In this document: positions 9,820 to 17,477 of the stretch, piece after piece
How positions within the stretch are numbered: the stretch's first letter is position 1
How the letters are laid out: each line of letters starts with the position of its first letter
NCBI GenBank assembly: GCA_017404545.1
Contig: JAFRCC010000018.1
Location: forward strand, 186,001-250,000
Direction of reading: 5' to 3'
Source of the DNA: Clostridia bacterium
GTDB lineage: Bacteria; Bacillota; Clostridia; TANB77; CAG-508
Length of the DNA: 64,000 nt
Notes under the pieces: generated by a model
Database searches by the model: none
What the model was told of the DNA's origin: nothing
Seen by the model: the letters and a program-made list of their open reading frames with translations, nothing else
Position numbers and translations under genes: made by a program

Positions 9820-9837
9820 ATTAATCTCCCCTAAAAA

Positions 9838-11574
9838 TTAAATCTTTGTTATTATTACAATTAAGTATCCCATTTCTTCCATAATAGTTACTTTATATAT
9901 ACCATTTCTGTATACACATTTAGCTTTTGACTCATGCACAGTTTCATATCCAGAATTTTTCAATTCATCAATAAACTTATACGCTCTTGCAATACCAGAT
10001 ACATACTCTGAAATGTCATTTTCGTATCTTAAGCTTACAATTCCATTATAATAACTTGCTTTGTTTAGTTTTAAAGTTAAATTATTTTCGATATCTCCAA
10101 CTTTTTTGTATTCATCCCATACTTTTGAGCTAATCTGATTTACAACAATTTCTTCGTTTTCTTGGTTATAGTAATATTTTTCTTTTAACGCATCAAAACT
10201 TATACTTTTTACACTTGAAAAATCAGCATTATCTAATTTTTCTTTAACAGACTTTAGATCATCTATTGAGTTTGCAACCGACAAACTTGAATTTATAGAC
10301 TGATCTGTATTAATTGCAATAAGCTCCCCTTGTTCGTTGTATACTGGACTTCCAGCTTCAGATTCAGTAGTTGTTAAAACGTTTTTTAACTGATTGTTAT
10401 TGTTTTCTGCAATAATTCCTATGTTAACAGATAAATTATATCCAGTTTTCGTACCAATAGATAATATTGGATCTTCTTTTTGTAAATCGGAAGTAATTCC
10501 CAATCTAGTTGTTGTCACCTTTTTATCTTTAAGCTTTAATATTACAATATCTATTTTTGTATCTATTGAAACAACTCCATCCAAGTTATAGCTATTTCCA
10601 TCTTTATCTTCTATAGTCATAAGCTGTGCTGTGTTTAACGCTTTTTCAAAAAAGTTCCAGCTTGTTGCTATATATCCATCAGAAATGAGAACCCCTGTTG
10701 CTGTTGCTGTTACATTTAAGACATCATATGCTTTTAAAATAACAACATTATTTATATTTTGATTGTACACATTTTTTTGCTCTTCATCTGTAAAATTTTT
10801 TAGCTTCGAATAATCATATTCACTATTGTATTTTGTATCTACAGTATTAGTTGCAACAAGATTTGTCTTTAAATTTTGCATTTCGTTGTTTTCTGCATCT
10901 TCAAGTTCCCCTTCTATATCGTCTCCTAATCTATATTTAATTTGTTCAAGTCTATATACTCCATATATATTTTTCATGTAGTATCTTAACTCCATTTTTG
11001 TTGTAACATATTCAACATCTTGAGGATTTACTTGATTAACTGCAACTGCAGTAACATCTTCCATGTATACTTTTACTTCAACTAAATCATCAGAAACATT
11101 TAAAACAGTAGCTTTTCCGTAATCTTTATACTTAACTACACTATTTCTTATGTTATTCCTTGTTGTTTCTGGGCCACGATCCATTTTGTACCTTATACCT
11201 GTTCTTTGGTATTTTGTACCAGTAGCATCAACATCTACAATTTTATTAAATTCCTCTTCTCGTTTTTTATATTCAGCATAATCTACCTGCTCTTCTCCTG
11301 GTGCACCAAGAAGTAAAAATGTAACTTCATTTGCAAAATCAATTGCCTTTGCTTCCTCTTCTTTGTTTATCGCAACCCCATTAGATTCAATTTCATAGCT
11401 TTCATCAAGTTCCTGTTTTATTTGCTTAGTTACAACAGCTTCTGAAAAATCTATATCTCCAGCAGTAATATGAATTATTCCTTTATTAACTTTGCTAGCT
11501 CTGAAAAAAGCATACAATAAAATTCCTATTGAAATTACCGCAATAACTATATATATTTTTTTCTTATTTTTCAT
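9838..11574 (-). CDS. Membrane-anchored HtrA/DegP-like pseudoprotease
   Basis: 578 residues. N-terminal helix (7-24), an unassigned extracellular region (about 30-280), then a trypsin-fold domain of the S1C/HtrA type (about 285-430), and a beta-rich C-terminus. The fold is clear from GVLISDGYIATSW, the DTKIDIVILKL strand and GSPVYNEQGELIAINT. The triad is broken: the His of the usual TNxHVV is Asn307 (TSWNFF), the Asp remains as Asp342, and the Ser of GNSGGP is Ala407 (EAGSP). It should not cleave peptides and may bind them. Second gene of the operon, 12 bp after the metallopeptidase-like gene. Confidence 0.75.
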   Translation of the reverse strand: MKNKKKIYIVIAVISIGILLYAFFRASKVNKGIIHITAGDIDFSEAVVTKQIKQELDESYEIESNGVAINKEEEAKAIDFANEVTFLLLGAPGEEQVDYAEYKKREEEFNKIVDVDATGTKYQRTGIRYKMDRGPETTRNNIRNSVVKYKDYGKATVLNVSDDLVEVKVYMEDVTAVAVNQVNPQDVEYVTTKMELRYYMKNIYGVYRLEQIKYRLGDDIEGELEDAENNEMQNLKTNLVATNTVDTKYNSEYDYSKLKNFTDEEQKNVYNQNINNVVILKAYDVLNVTATATGVLISDGYIATSWNFFEKALNTAQLMTIEDKDGNSYNLDGVVSIDTKIDIVILKLKDKKVTTTRLGITSDLQKEDPILSIGTKTGYNLSVNIGIIAENNNNQLKNVLTTTESEAGSPVYNEQGELIAINTDQSINSSLSVANSIDDLKSVKEKLDNADFSSVKSISFDALKEKYYYNQENEEIVVNQISSKVWDEYKKVGDIENNLTLKLNKASYYNGIVSLRYENDISEYVSGIARAYKFIDELKNSGYETVHESKAKCVYRNGIYKVTIMEEMGYLIVIITKI

Positions 11575-11586
11575 CGCTACACCTCC

Positions 11587-12807
11587 TTATTGCAATCTGC
11601 TATTTAGAACATTCATAATTTCTATACTAGCTTTAGTTGCATTGTTTCCATTTATGTAATAATCGTGAAATGCCTCTGCTATGGTTTCATGATATATATA
11701 ATCTCCATTACTATTTTTTGCCATAGCATATCCTGATATCGAAGCTCTAAATTCATCAAATGAAATATTGTCATTATATTTCTTCTTATAGTTTTCGTAC
11801 GCTTCTTGTGCAATACTTAAAGGCTCTTTATTTGCATTCCAATCTTGAACCACTTGTACATACTTTTCCATTGAAGCTTCATCCATATAATGAGTTGTTT
11901 CCAATCCGTATTTTTTCATTGTTGCAACAAGAGTTAAAAAATGTCCTGACTCATGAATTACCGTCGCGTACTCATTTGTATTCTTAGGAAAATGCCCTGA
12001 GTTAGAAGATGTATCTACTGCAGCTTTTAGTAAATCTGGATTTAAGAAATATTTGCTATTCAAACACATTAATGTTTTTACAGATTTTGGATAACCCGAT
12101 GTTGAAGACGTTGATACTGCAAATTCATGTGGTCCAAAATATGCTAGTACGCTTCCTTGTTGCACAGACATATTACCAATACTTATATTTGACAGCATAT
12201 TTCTTGCTGCCGGATAATTTGTATATATATACTCAAAAGCTTTTGCAATCCCTCTAGCTGTTTCTACATCCATTTCCCCTAAATTAACTGCTTTTACTTT
12301 GTAATTCCTTATAATTTGACTTTCTATTTGTTTTATCTCATTTGCTGTCGTTCCTTTTTGATCTTCAGAATCTTTTACGATTAAATCATCTGCTGCCTGA
12401 GCATTTGGCAAGTCTATATAATAGTAGTGATCTATTTCTATATCTGTTTTTATTTTTTTTGTTCCAGTATCATTGTTAGATGATGTACTTGATGTTCCAG
12501 AACTAACTCCAGAAGAATTACTATTTTCATTTGATTGGCTATTGCTCTGCGAACTGCTCTTTTTTTCATCATATTTATTTTTAGTAGCTATTCTATCATC
12601 ATCGTCATCTGAAAAATATACGGTATCTTTATTTGTAATGTTTATAATACCAATCACAATAAAAATAATTATTAAAATTAATACACCAATTACAATATAT
12701 TTTATAGCACCTTTCTTGCTCTTCCTTGGCTTAATTAATTTAGCCCCACAATGCTCACAAAATAATGCCACATCTCTATTTGGTTTCCCACATCTACCAC
12801 AATACAT
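11587..12807 (-). CDS. Zinc-ribbon membrane protein with extracellular HExxH metallopeptidase-like domain
   Basis: 406 residues. Zinc ribbon (C3, C6, C17, C20), transmembrane helix (about 33-54), Ser/Asn linker (75-120), then an extracellular domain with VIHESGHFLTLV (His285, Glu286, His289) and downstream HETIAEAFHDYY, the arrangement of zinc ligands seen in lethal-factor-like (ATLF/M34-type) peptidases. It therefore keeps a complete candidate active site, unlike its neighbour. First gene of the operon; the upstream 5' region holds a terminator 28 bp before the start. Substrate unknown; neighbouring surface proteins are possible targets. Confidence 0.72.
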   Translation of the reverse strand: MYCGRCGKPNRDVALFCEHCGAKLIKPRKSKKGAIKYIVIGVLILIIIFIVIGIINITNKDTVYFSDDDDDRIATKNKYDEKKSSSQSNSQSNENSNSSGVSSGTSSTSSNNDTGTKKIKTDIEIDHYYYIDLPNAQAADDLIVKDSEDQKGTTANEIKQIESQIIRNYKVKAVNLGEMDVETARGIAKAFEYIYTNYPAARNMLSNISIGNMSVQQGSVLAYFGPHEFAVSTSSTSGYPKSVKTLMCLNSKYFLNPDLLKAAVDTSSNSGHFPKNTNEYATVIHESGHFLTLVATMKKYGLETTHYMDEASMEKYVQVVQDWNANKEPLSIAQEAYENYKKKYNDNISFDEFRASISGYAMAKNSNGDYIYHETIAEAFHDYYINGNNATKASIEIMNVLNSRLQ

Positions 12808-12834
12808 ATATTTTCACCTCTACATTTTCTGTAC

Positions 12835-12866
12835 GAAAAATAGAGCAGACTACTGATCTGCCCTAT
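12835..12866 (-). terminator. Terminator upstream of the envelope operon, overlapping the stop of a small ORF
   Basis: The minus strand reads ATAGGGCAGA, a 7-nt loop, TCTGCTCTAT, then TTTTT: a 10-bp stem with one wobble and a proper T tract. The small ORF at 12850-12972 ends inside the loop, so a ribosome on its last codons would mask the 5' arm. Confidence 0.75.
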
Positions 12867-12972
12867 TGAATTTAATGCCAACACTAGCACATGTATTTTT
12901 TAACCAAATTGCATGTGTCGTAGTTATATTATTAATTTTTCCATTTCGTACAAAACCATTTATTTTTGACAT
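12850..12972 (-). CDS. Small 40-codon ORF, candidate leader peptide or small protein
   Basis: An ATG-started frame of 40 codons follows a good promoter by 35 nt and ends in the loop of the terminator at 12835-12866. The peptide contains NNITTTHAIWLKNTCASVG and has no membrane segment. The ribosome binding site is weak (a GAAA/GAG-rich stretch), and an alternative overlapping frame of 18 codons also exists, so coding is uncertain. If translated, ribosome position at its 3' end could decide read-through into the operon that starts at 12807; alternatively the unit makes a free-standing small RNA or protein. Confidence 0.4.
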   Translation of the reverse strand: MSKINGFVRNGKINNITTTHAIWLKNTCASVGIKFNRADQ

Positions 12973-13013
12973 TTGTTTTTTTTCTCATTTCTTTCGTAAT
13001 ATCTTTCGTTATT

Positions 13014-13042
13014 TATATATATCAAAATACATATAATGTCAA
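13014..13042 (-). promoter_or_regulatory. Sigma-A type promoter for the small ORF / envelope operon leader
   Basis: TTGACA (13037-13042), 17-bp spacer, TATATA (13014-13019) on the minus strand, giving an expected transcript start near 13007. It lies between hisG (ends 13071) and the envelope operon and is the only clear promoter there. Confidence 0.6.
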
Positions 13043-13070
13043 TAAACAACTGGTATTTTGGTGCTCTTTT

Positions 13071-13730
13071 TTATCGATTTTGTGGAGCCTCACATTTTAC
13101 TTTTATTTGTTGCTTATACTCTTGAATTTGCTCTATAAATTTACCTATTTCTTCTTCTTTCTCTCTTATCCTATCATTGTTTCCAATAAGCCTGGTACTA
13201 ACAGCTCCAACTGGCTCTATAACCATAAGACCATTTGCTCTTAGTGTTTCACCCGTTTCCACAATATCTACTATTGCATCAGATATCCCTATTATTGGTC
13301 CAAGCTCCACAGATCCTTGCAATTTTACAATTTCAATTTCTTCCTGTTTCTTCTCAAAAAACTTTTTAGTAATATTTGGATATTTTGTTGCAATTCTTTT
13401 AACCGCGCTCTTTGGTAAATCCATATATGAAGGAAATCCGCACAAGGCAAAATAACACTTCCCAGATTCCAAATCTACCAATTGTGAATATTTTTCAGAT
13501 GGATTTTCAAAAATTGTATCACTACCAACTATTCCAATATCCACAGCTCCGCTATTAACTAAATTTACTACGTCAACTGACTTCACAAAAACAATTTGAA
13601 AATCTTCTCCTAAATCCACAAGAAGCTTTCTATCCTTGTTCACTATTGGACTTATATCATACCCCATTCCAAGCAACATTTTTTCCATATTCTTTTCAAT
13701 TCTTCCTTTTGTCATCGCAATTTTTATCAT
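13071..13730 (-). CDS. hisG: ATP phosphoribosyltransferase, short form catalytic subunit
   Basis: 219 residues, the length of the short HisG form that lacks the C-terminal regulatory domain and normally needs HisZ. It catalyses the first step of histidine synthesis, joining PRPP and ATP. Signatures: IKIAMTKGRIEKN at the start, VDIGIVGSDTI (about residue 70), and the PRPP-binding VDIVETGETLRANGLMVIE (about 160). Ribosome binding site GAGGAGG. No other his gene is in the window, so this is a separated single-gene unit. Its leader carries a candidate His-codon attenuator (see 13769-13934). Short HisG without HisZ nearby implies a hisZ elsewhere or altered feedback. Confidence 0.95.
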   Translation of the reverse strand: MIKIAMTKGRIEKNMEKMLLGMGYDISPIVNKDRKLLVDLGEDFQIVFVKSVDVVNLVNSGAVDIGIVGSDTIFENPSEKYSQLVDLESGKCYFALCGFPSYMDLPKSAVKRIATKYPNITKKFFEKKQEEIEIVKLQGSVELGPIIGISDAIVDIVETGETLRANGLMVIEPVGAVSTRLIGNNDRIREKEEEIGKFIEQIQEYKQQIKVKCEAPQNR

Positions 13731-13768
13731 AATTATTCCTCCTCATCATTGTACGTTTTAAAGTACGC

Positions 13769-13812
13769 AAAAAGAGCTATGCAAGGTTATATTAAATAAA
13801 CCTACATAGCTC
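13769..13812 (-). terminator. Attenuator terminator of the hisG leader (segments 3:4)
   Basis: On the minus strand GAGCTATG pairs with CATAGCTC and GGTT with AACC around a small internal loop, followed by TTTTT; it ends 38 bp before the hisG start. It is mutually exclusive with the pairing at 13801-13829. Confidence 0.8.
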
Positions 13813-13829
13813 CTGTAAACCAATGTAGG
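13801..13829 (-). promoter_or_regulatory. Candidate antiterminator pairing in the hisG leader (segments 2:3)
   Basis: CCTACAT (13823-13829) can pair perfectly with ATGTAGG (13801-13807), the latter being part of the 5' arm of the terminator. Forming it would prevent both the terminator and the hairpin at 13825-13854. Confidence 0.65.
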
Positions 13830-13854
13830 CACGAGTTATAGCACTCGTACCTAC
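13825..13854 (-). promoter_or_regulatory. Anti-antiterminator hairpin of the hisG leader (segments 1:2)
   Basis: GTAGGTACGAGT pairs with ACTCGTGCCTAC (12 bp, one U-G wobble, 6-nt loop). Segment 1 can instead pair upstream: CTCGTA at 13870-13875, which spans the leader-peptide stop codon, is complementary to TACGAG at 13844-13849, giving a 0:1 option. Confidence 0.7.
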
Positions 13855-13868
13855 GTGTATTTTATATA

Positions 13869-13934
13869 CTACGAGATACCAGTGCACCTACAATGATGAT
13901 GTAATTCAGTTATAAATAACTTCTCTGGTTTCAT
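13869..13934 (-). CDS. hisL: his leader peptide with three consecutive histidine codons
   Basis: A 21-residue peptide beginning MKPEKLF and containing ELHHHCRC (CAT CAT CAT at 13893-13901), ending at TAG. AGAGGGA precedes the ATG at 13934 by 7 bases; an ATG two codons up is too close to it. Histidine is rare in random peptides, and three in a row inside a leader before hisG is the hallmark of peptide-leader attenuation. Expected logic: a ribosome stalled at the His codons leaves the segment at the stop codon free to pair with segment 1, so 2:3 forms and hisG is transcribed; a ribosome reaching the stop masks it, 1:2 and 3:4 form, and transcription ends. Confidence 0.8.
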   Translation of the reverse strand: MKPEKLFITELHHHCRCTGIS

Positions 13935-13981
13935 ATTCATTCCCTCTTTACTAAAATTTTAATTACATGTAATTGTATATC

Positions 13982-14011
13982 AGAATAACATAATACACTT
14001 TGTTTTGTCAA
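13982..14011 (-). promoter_or_regulatory. Promoter of the hisG leader
   Basis: TTGACA (14006-14011), 18-bp spacer, TATTCT (13982-13987) on the minus strand, placing the transcript start about 40 nt before the leader peptide. It lies directly after the stop of the upstream gene at 14021. Confidence 0.6.
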
Positions 14012-14020
14012 TACAATTTT

Positions 14021-15323
14021 TTATTTTACATGGTACACGTATAAAATTGCTCTATCTTCATCTGTTTTATTAACTATATCTTCTCCTTCTTTAAGATTTA
14101 TGTCGTTACGGCGAGAACCACAGCTTAGCCATACTGCATTACCTTTTCTATCATACCCAGAAAATATTTGAACGTGCTCACAACTAGTGCCTCCTGCTTG
14201 GCTTTGTTTTCCCATTAAAACAATATCACCTGGTTCAAGATTCTCAATATCAGATACTTTACATGTGCACCCCTCCCATGCTAAATCTAAATTATCATTG
14301 CACCACTCAGCCATTGTACCATCCCAACATTTCTTTTGTGGGCCTTTTAAATCTTCATATCCCAAATTATACAACACATTACACACATACGAGCTACAAT
14401 CAATTTTCTTTGTATCTTTGTCTAATGGTATATTCTTTCTTTCGCTTGAGTCATATCTCCAACCATCTTCACGAACACTAGAATGTAAATCTTTTGCCTC
14501 TTTTTCAAAAAGTGCTCTTCTTTTCTCATCTTTATTTTTTTTTAGTACATGTGGATCTAACCATGAAAATTGAGACATATCTGGGTTCATTCCTGGGAAT
14601 GGCGATACAACCGGCTCTACCCATATTGTTTTTGGACCTTCATTTGGCTCTAAAATTTTTTTTGTCATGTCCACAGTTATCTGATTAGTTTCAAGAATTT
14701 CTGCTCTTTGTTTACCTATTTCTTTTTCCAGGGTTTCTTTAAATTCCTTATACATACTGGTTATATAAAATCTATAATCACTAATTTTTTGCTTTAAAAT
14801 TGAAATCGACTCATTTTCAATATAATATGCATTTGCAGCTATCATTACTTCTATGTATTTATTTAAGTAAGATGAAATACTTTCATCTGGTGATGTATAT
14901 ATCCAATATACATAACTATTTGGTGTTGTACCCTTTAAAAATTCCTCGACATATTCTTGTTTAAAAACAATATCTCCTGATGTTTTTATTTCAGTATACT
15001 TAACAGGTTTTAGTTTAAATGTATTCATTGGACCGAATGTTAAATGTTCTACTATCCCCCATCCGTTTTTTGCTTGTGCTTCTGCAATAGTTATCATCAT
15101 ACTTGGAATTTTATTACTTAGAGTATAAATCATATTTTCAAATTGGTTACAATATTCATTTATTTTTTTTGCTACATTATTGTATTGTTTGCCTTTCCAG
15201 TATCCGTTTTACAGCTAAAGCTCTTACAGTATTATACATTTCTATAACTGCATTACAGCAACCATTTCCTATTCTATTTAAATTCTTTGCTAATTCACAT
15301 ATTTTACTTGGATTCCATTCCAT
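14021..15323 (-). pseudogene. WXG100-like / NlpC-P60 family protein, frameshifted near the WXG motif
   Basis: The strong ribosome binding site GTAGGAGG with ATG at 15323 starts a frame (MEWNPSKICELAKN ...) that runs out after 38 codons, while the homologous continuation is in another frame from about 15205 (GYWKGKQYNNVAKKI) and stays open to 14021. One extra base near 15205-15210 explains it. Joined, the protein has an N-terminal helical WXG-type domain (WKG), a middle helical region, and a C-terminal NlpC/P60-like domain with catalytic Cys in DCSSYVCNVLY and His in EHVQIFSGY. This is the plan of type-VII-secreted peptidoglycan hydrolases. The downstream frame alone (370 codons from 15133) has no good ribosome binding site. 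Assembly error is the main alternative. Confidence 0.7.
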
Positions 15324-15381
15324 ACTGTGCCTCCTACTTCAATTTTTTTGATTATATCATAAATTTTTTTACTTACAAATG

Positions 15382-16060
15382 TTAAAATCTATTCTCACAA
15401 TTTTTGGCATTAAAAAACCTTAAATACCAGCTAAAGCCATCTTTATTTTCTCTTAAAGCTTCCGCTCTTTCTAATAAAACTTCCATCGTTTGAGGAGGTC
15501 TCATTATTATTGGATTGCATGGTACCCAATTAGCTGGAATAACTGCATTATCTGTTTCTGAAACCTGTAATGCTTGTATAACCCTTAATATTTCAGGAAT
15601 AAATCTACCTACATTTAATGGATATACTAATATTAGTTTAATAATTCCATTTGGATCTATTATGTACACATTTCTCACAGTTTCAGTGTTACTAACACTA
15701 CTAGAAATCATTCCATATTTTCTTGCAATTTCCCCGCTTCTGTCTGCTATAACAGGAAATGGTACTTTAATACCAGTTTTGCAATATATTTCGTATATCC
15801 ATGCTAAGTGAGAGCTATTACTATCTATACTAAGTCCTAATAATTCTGCATTTAGATTTTCAAAATATTTATATGCTTTAGAAAATGCTATAAATTCTGT
15901 TGTACATACCGGGGTAAAATCTCCGTGGGTGCGAAAAAAATACAAGCCACTTTCCCTTATAGTCACTTAATTTTATATTTCCCATGGTAGTTACAGCTTC
16001 GAAATCCGGTGCCATTTGGCCAATTTTTACATTTCCGTTCATCATAACTTCATAATCCAT
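15382..16060 (-). pseudogene. Peroxiredoxin (1-Cys/Prx6 type), frameshifted
   Basis: The 5' frame from ATG 16060 reads [20 protein letters not shown] ... WLVFFSHP and then breaks; the continuation GDFTPVCTTEFIAFSKAY ... PPQTMEVLLERAE is in the next frame. The cause is one extra base at 15925: the duplicate copy at 20225-20380 has the uninterrupted SHPGDFTPV. The joined product would be about 225 residues with peroxidatic Cys in PVCTTE and a C-terminal extension typical of Prx6-like thiol peroxidases, which reduce hydrogen and alkyl peroxides. As sequenced no full enzyme can be made. The ribosome binding site GGAGG lies in a hairpin (16064-16106). Confidence 0.85.
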
Positions 16061-16152
16061 AAAAAACCTCCAATCATACTTTTATCTATTGTATGATTGG
16101 AGGTTTAATTTTGACACACTGTATGTGATGTTTTGGTAAGTGTCCCTAAAAT
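15908..16152. repeat. Dispersed repeat, copy 1 (5' part of peroxiredoxin, hairpin and upstream sequence)
   Basis: This block recurs at 20229-20474 with about 85-90% identity by eye, covering the first 50 peroxiredoxin codons, the 16-bp hairpin, a TTGACACA-like stretch and GTGTCCCTAAAA. A shorter third copy lies at 22532-22618. Confidence 0.75.
16064..16106 (-). promoter_or_regulatory. Hairpin with the ribosome binding site in its 3' arm, followed by T6 and the peroxiredoxin ATG
   Basis: AAACCTCCAATCATAC pairs perfectly with GTATGATTGGAGGTTT (16 bp, 11-nt loop). On the minus strand GGAGG is inside the 3' arm, directly followed by six T and the start codon. It can act as an intrinsic terminator or hide the ribosome binding site. 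The stem is identical in the second copy while the loop differs. Confidence 0.65.
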
Positions 16153-16889
16153 CATACTTCTTCCAAAATATCCAACAATTCTTTTAAACTATTTACTTTA
16201 TAATCAGCTAAATTATCAATTTCATTTTGATTTTTTAAAGAACATTCATCAGGAATATTTAAAACTTCTATATTAGCATTTTTAGCAGCTTGTATACCAG
16301 ATAGTGAATCTTCAATAATTAAACAATCTTCTGGGTTTAGATTTAATTCTTTAATTAATTTCATATAAACTTCAGGATTTGGTTTTTTATTAGCTACATC
16401 TTCATATAAAACAATTTTTTCAAAATAATCAAATAAATTCATTTTATTACTAATATTAGAATTATTATAATTATACTTTTTAAAAGTTTCTCTATCAGAA
16501 ATGCTTCCTAGCCCTAATCGATATCCCATTCCTTTTAATTTTTTAATTACCTCAGGGGCGTATTCTTTATATTCCACTTTATTACAAACATATATATCAG
16601 CAATAACATATAATTCTTTTCTTAATTCATCTGCATTTAATTTTTTCTTTACTTTACTATATTTATTTATAAGATATAATACATAAGACTTATAAAAATC
16701 ATCACTATTAAAAACTTTTAAATGTTCATGCCAATCTTTGTTAATTTGTTCTATAGTTATTTCAACATTACATTCTTGTTTAATAAATTCAATATAAATT
16801 TCATTCCATATATTTGAATCATCTAAAATTGTTCCATCTAAATCAAATAATACAGCTTTCTTATTCTTTAACATCTCTTTAATTAACAT
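16152..16889 (-). CDS. HAD-family phosphatase, beta-phosphoglucomutase-like
   Basis: 245 residues of the haloacid dehalogenase superfamily with an alpha-helical cap. Motif I is VLFDLDGTILDD (about 12-23, nucleophile Asp16), motif II SISD (about 134), the lysine NKKPNPEVY (about 173), motif IV LIIEDSLSGIQAAKNA (about 190-205). It should dephosphorylate or isomerise a small sugar phosphate. AAAAGG lies 12-13 bases before ATG 16889, so the start could also be the internal ATG five codons down. It follows the P-loop gene by 24 bp. Very low GC like its two upstream neighbours. Confidence 0.88.
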   Translation of the reverse strand: MLIKEMLKNKKAVLFDLDGTILDDSNIWNEIYIEFIKQECNVEITIEQINKDWHEHLKVFNSDDFYKSYVLYLINKYSKVKKKLNADELRKELYVIADIYVCNKVEYKEYAPEVIKKLKGMGYRLGLGSISDRETFKKYNYNNSNISNKMNLFDYFEKIVLYEDVANKKPNPEVYMKLIKELNLNPEDCLIIEDSLSGIQAAKNANIEVLNIPDECSLKNQNEIDNLADYKVNSLKELLDILEEV

Positions 16890-16913
16890 ATCAATACCAA
16901 CCTTTTTACATAC

Positions 16914-17417
16914 TTATTTAAGTAATTTTATATTATCTTCTATCAAAACGTCTTCCAATGTACGATTTTTATTAATTATATACATTTTTTCATATTTTCT
17001 TTTAATTGAATCTTCATAGTAAGGTATAAATACCTCTTTCAATCTTTTAATAAAATTTATATTATTCCCTCTTCTAATACATTTTTCTTCAACACTATTC
17101 CAATCATCTATATTGGGATATGCAATACTATATTTTATATTATTTTTATCAAAATAATCAAAATGTTCAGGTTTTAATTGAACTAATATAACATCATATT
17201 TTTTCTGAGCATCAACAATTGCTTTATAATAATTACTTGGCCAATTAGGATTGATTTTTCTATTTGTACCTTTTCTTTCTTCAGTAGATATATTAATAGT
17301 TTCTGAATTATCAAATTTATAGTTACTGGATTCTAAATCTATAACATTACTATATTTATTACCCAAATAAGTTTTACCACATGTTGCAAAACCTGCAATT
17401 ATAATTCCTTGATTCAT
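16914..17417 (-). CDS. P-loop kinase-like protein, phage-type
   Basis: 167 residues. Degenerate Walker A at the very N-terminus (GFATCGKTYLG, about 9-19), then short alternating strands and helices including YDVILVQLKPEHFDYFDK, as in small kinase-like proteins often carried by phages and accessory islands. No nucleotide specificity can be read. It shares an extremely AT-rich stretch with the HAD gene (24 bp downstream) and the glycosidase (60 bp upstream), suggesting one accessory unit. GAGG ribosome binding site before ATG 17417. Confidence 0.6.
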   Translation of the reverse strand: MNQGIIIAGFATCGKTYLGNKYSNVIDLESSNYKFDNSETINISTEERKGTNRKINPNWPSNYYKAIVDAQKKYDVILVQLKPEHFDYFDKNNIKYSIAYPNIDDWNSVEEKCIRRGNNINFIKRLKEVFIPYYEDSIKRKYEKMYIINKNRTLEDVLIEDNIKLLK

Positions 17418-17477
17418 AATTACCTCACAAAATTACTATTTTCTAGAGATTATCTGTACTTTAAATTAAAATTACAT

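Noticed and set aside
13731..14020. T-box leader before hisG
   Set aside because: No T-box consensus or specifier stem is seen; the region is fully explained by the His-codon leader peptide and attenuator hairpins.
15181..15215. Programmed +1 frameshift in the WXG gene
   Set aside because: No slippery sequence, stop codon in the shift site or stimulatory structure is visible; a one-base mutation or assembly error is simpler.
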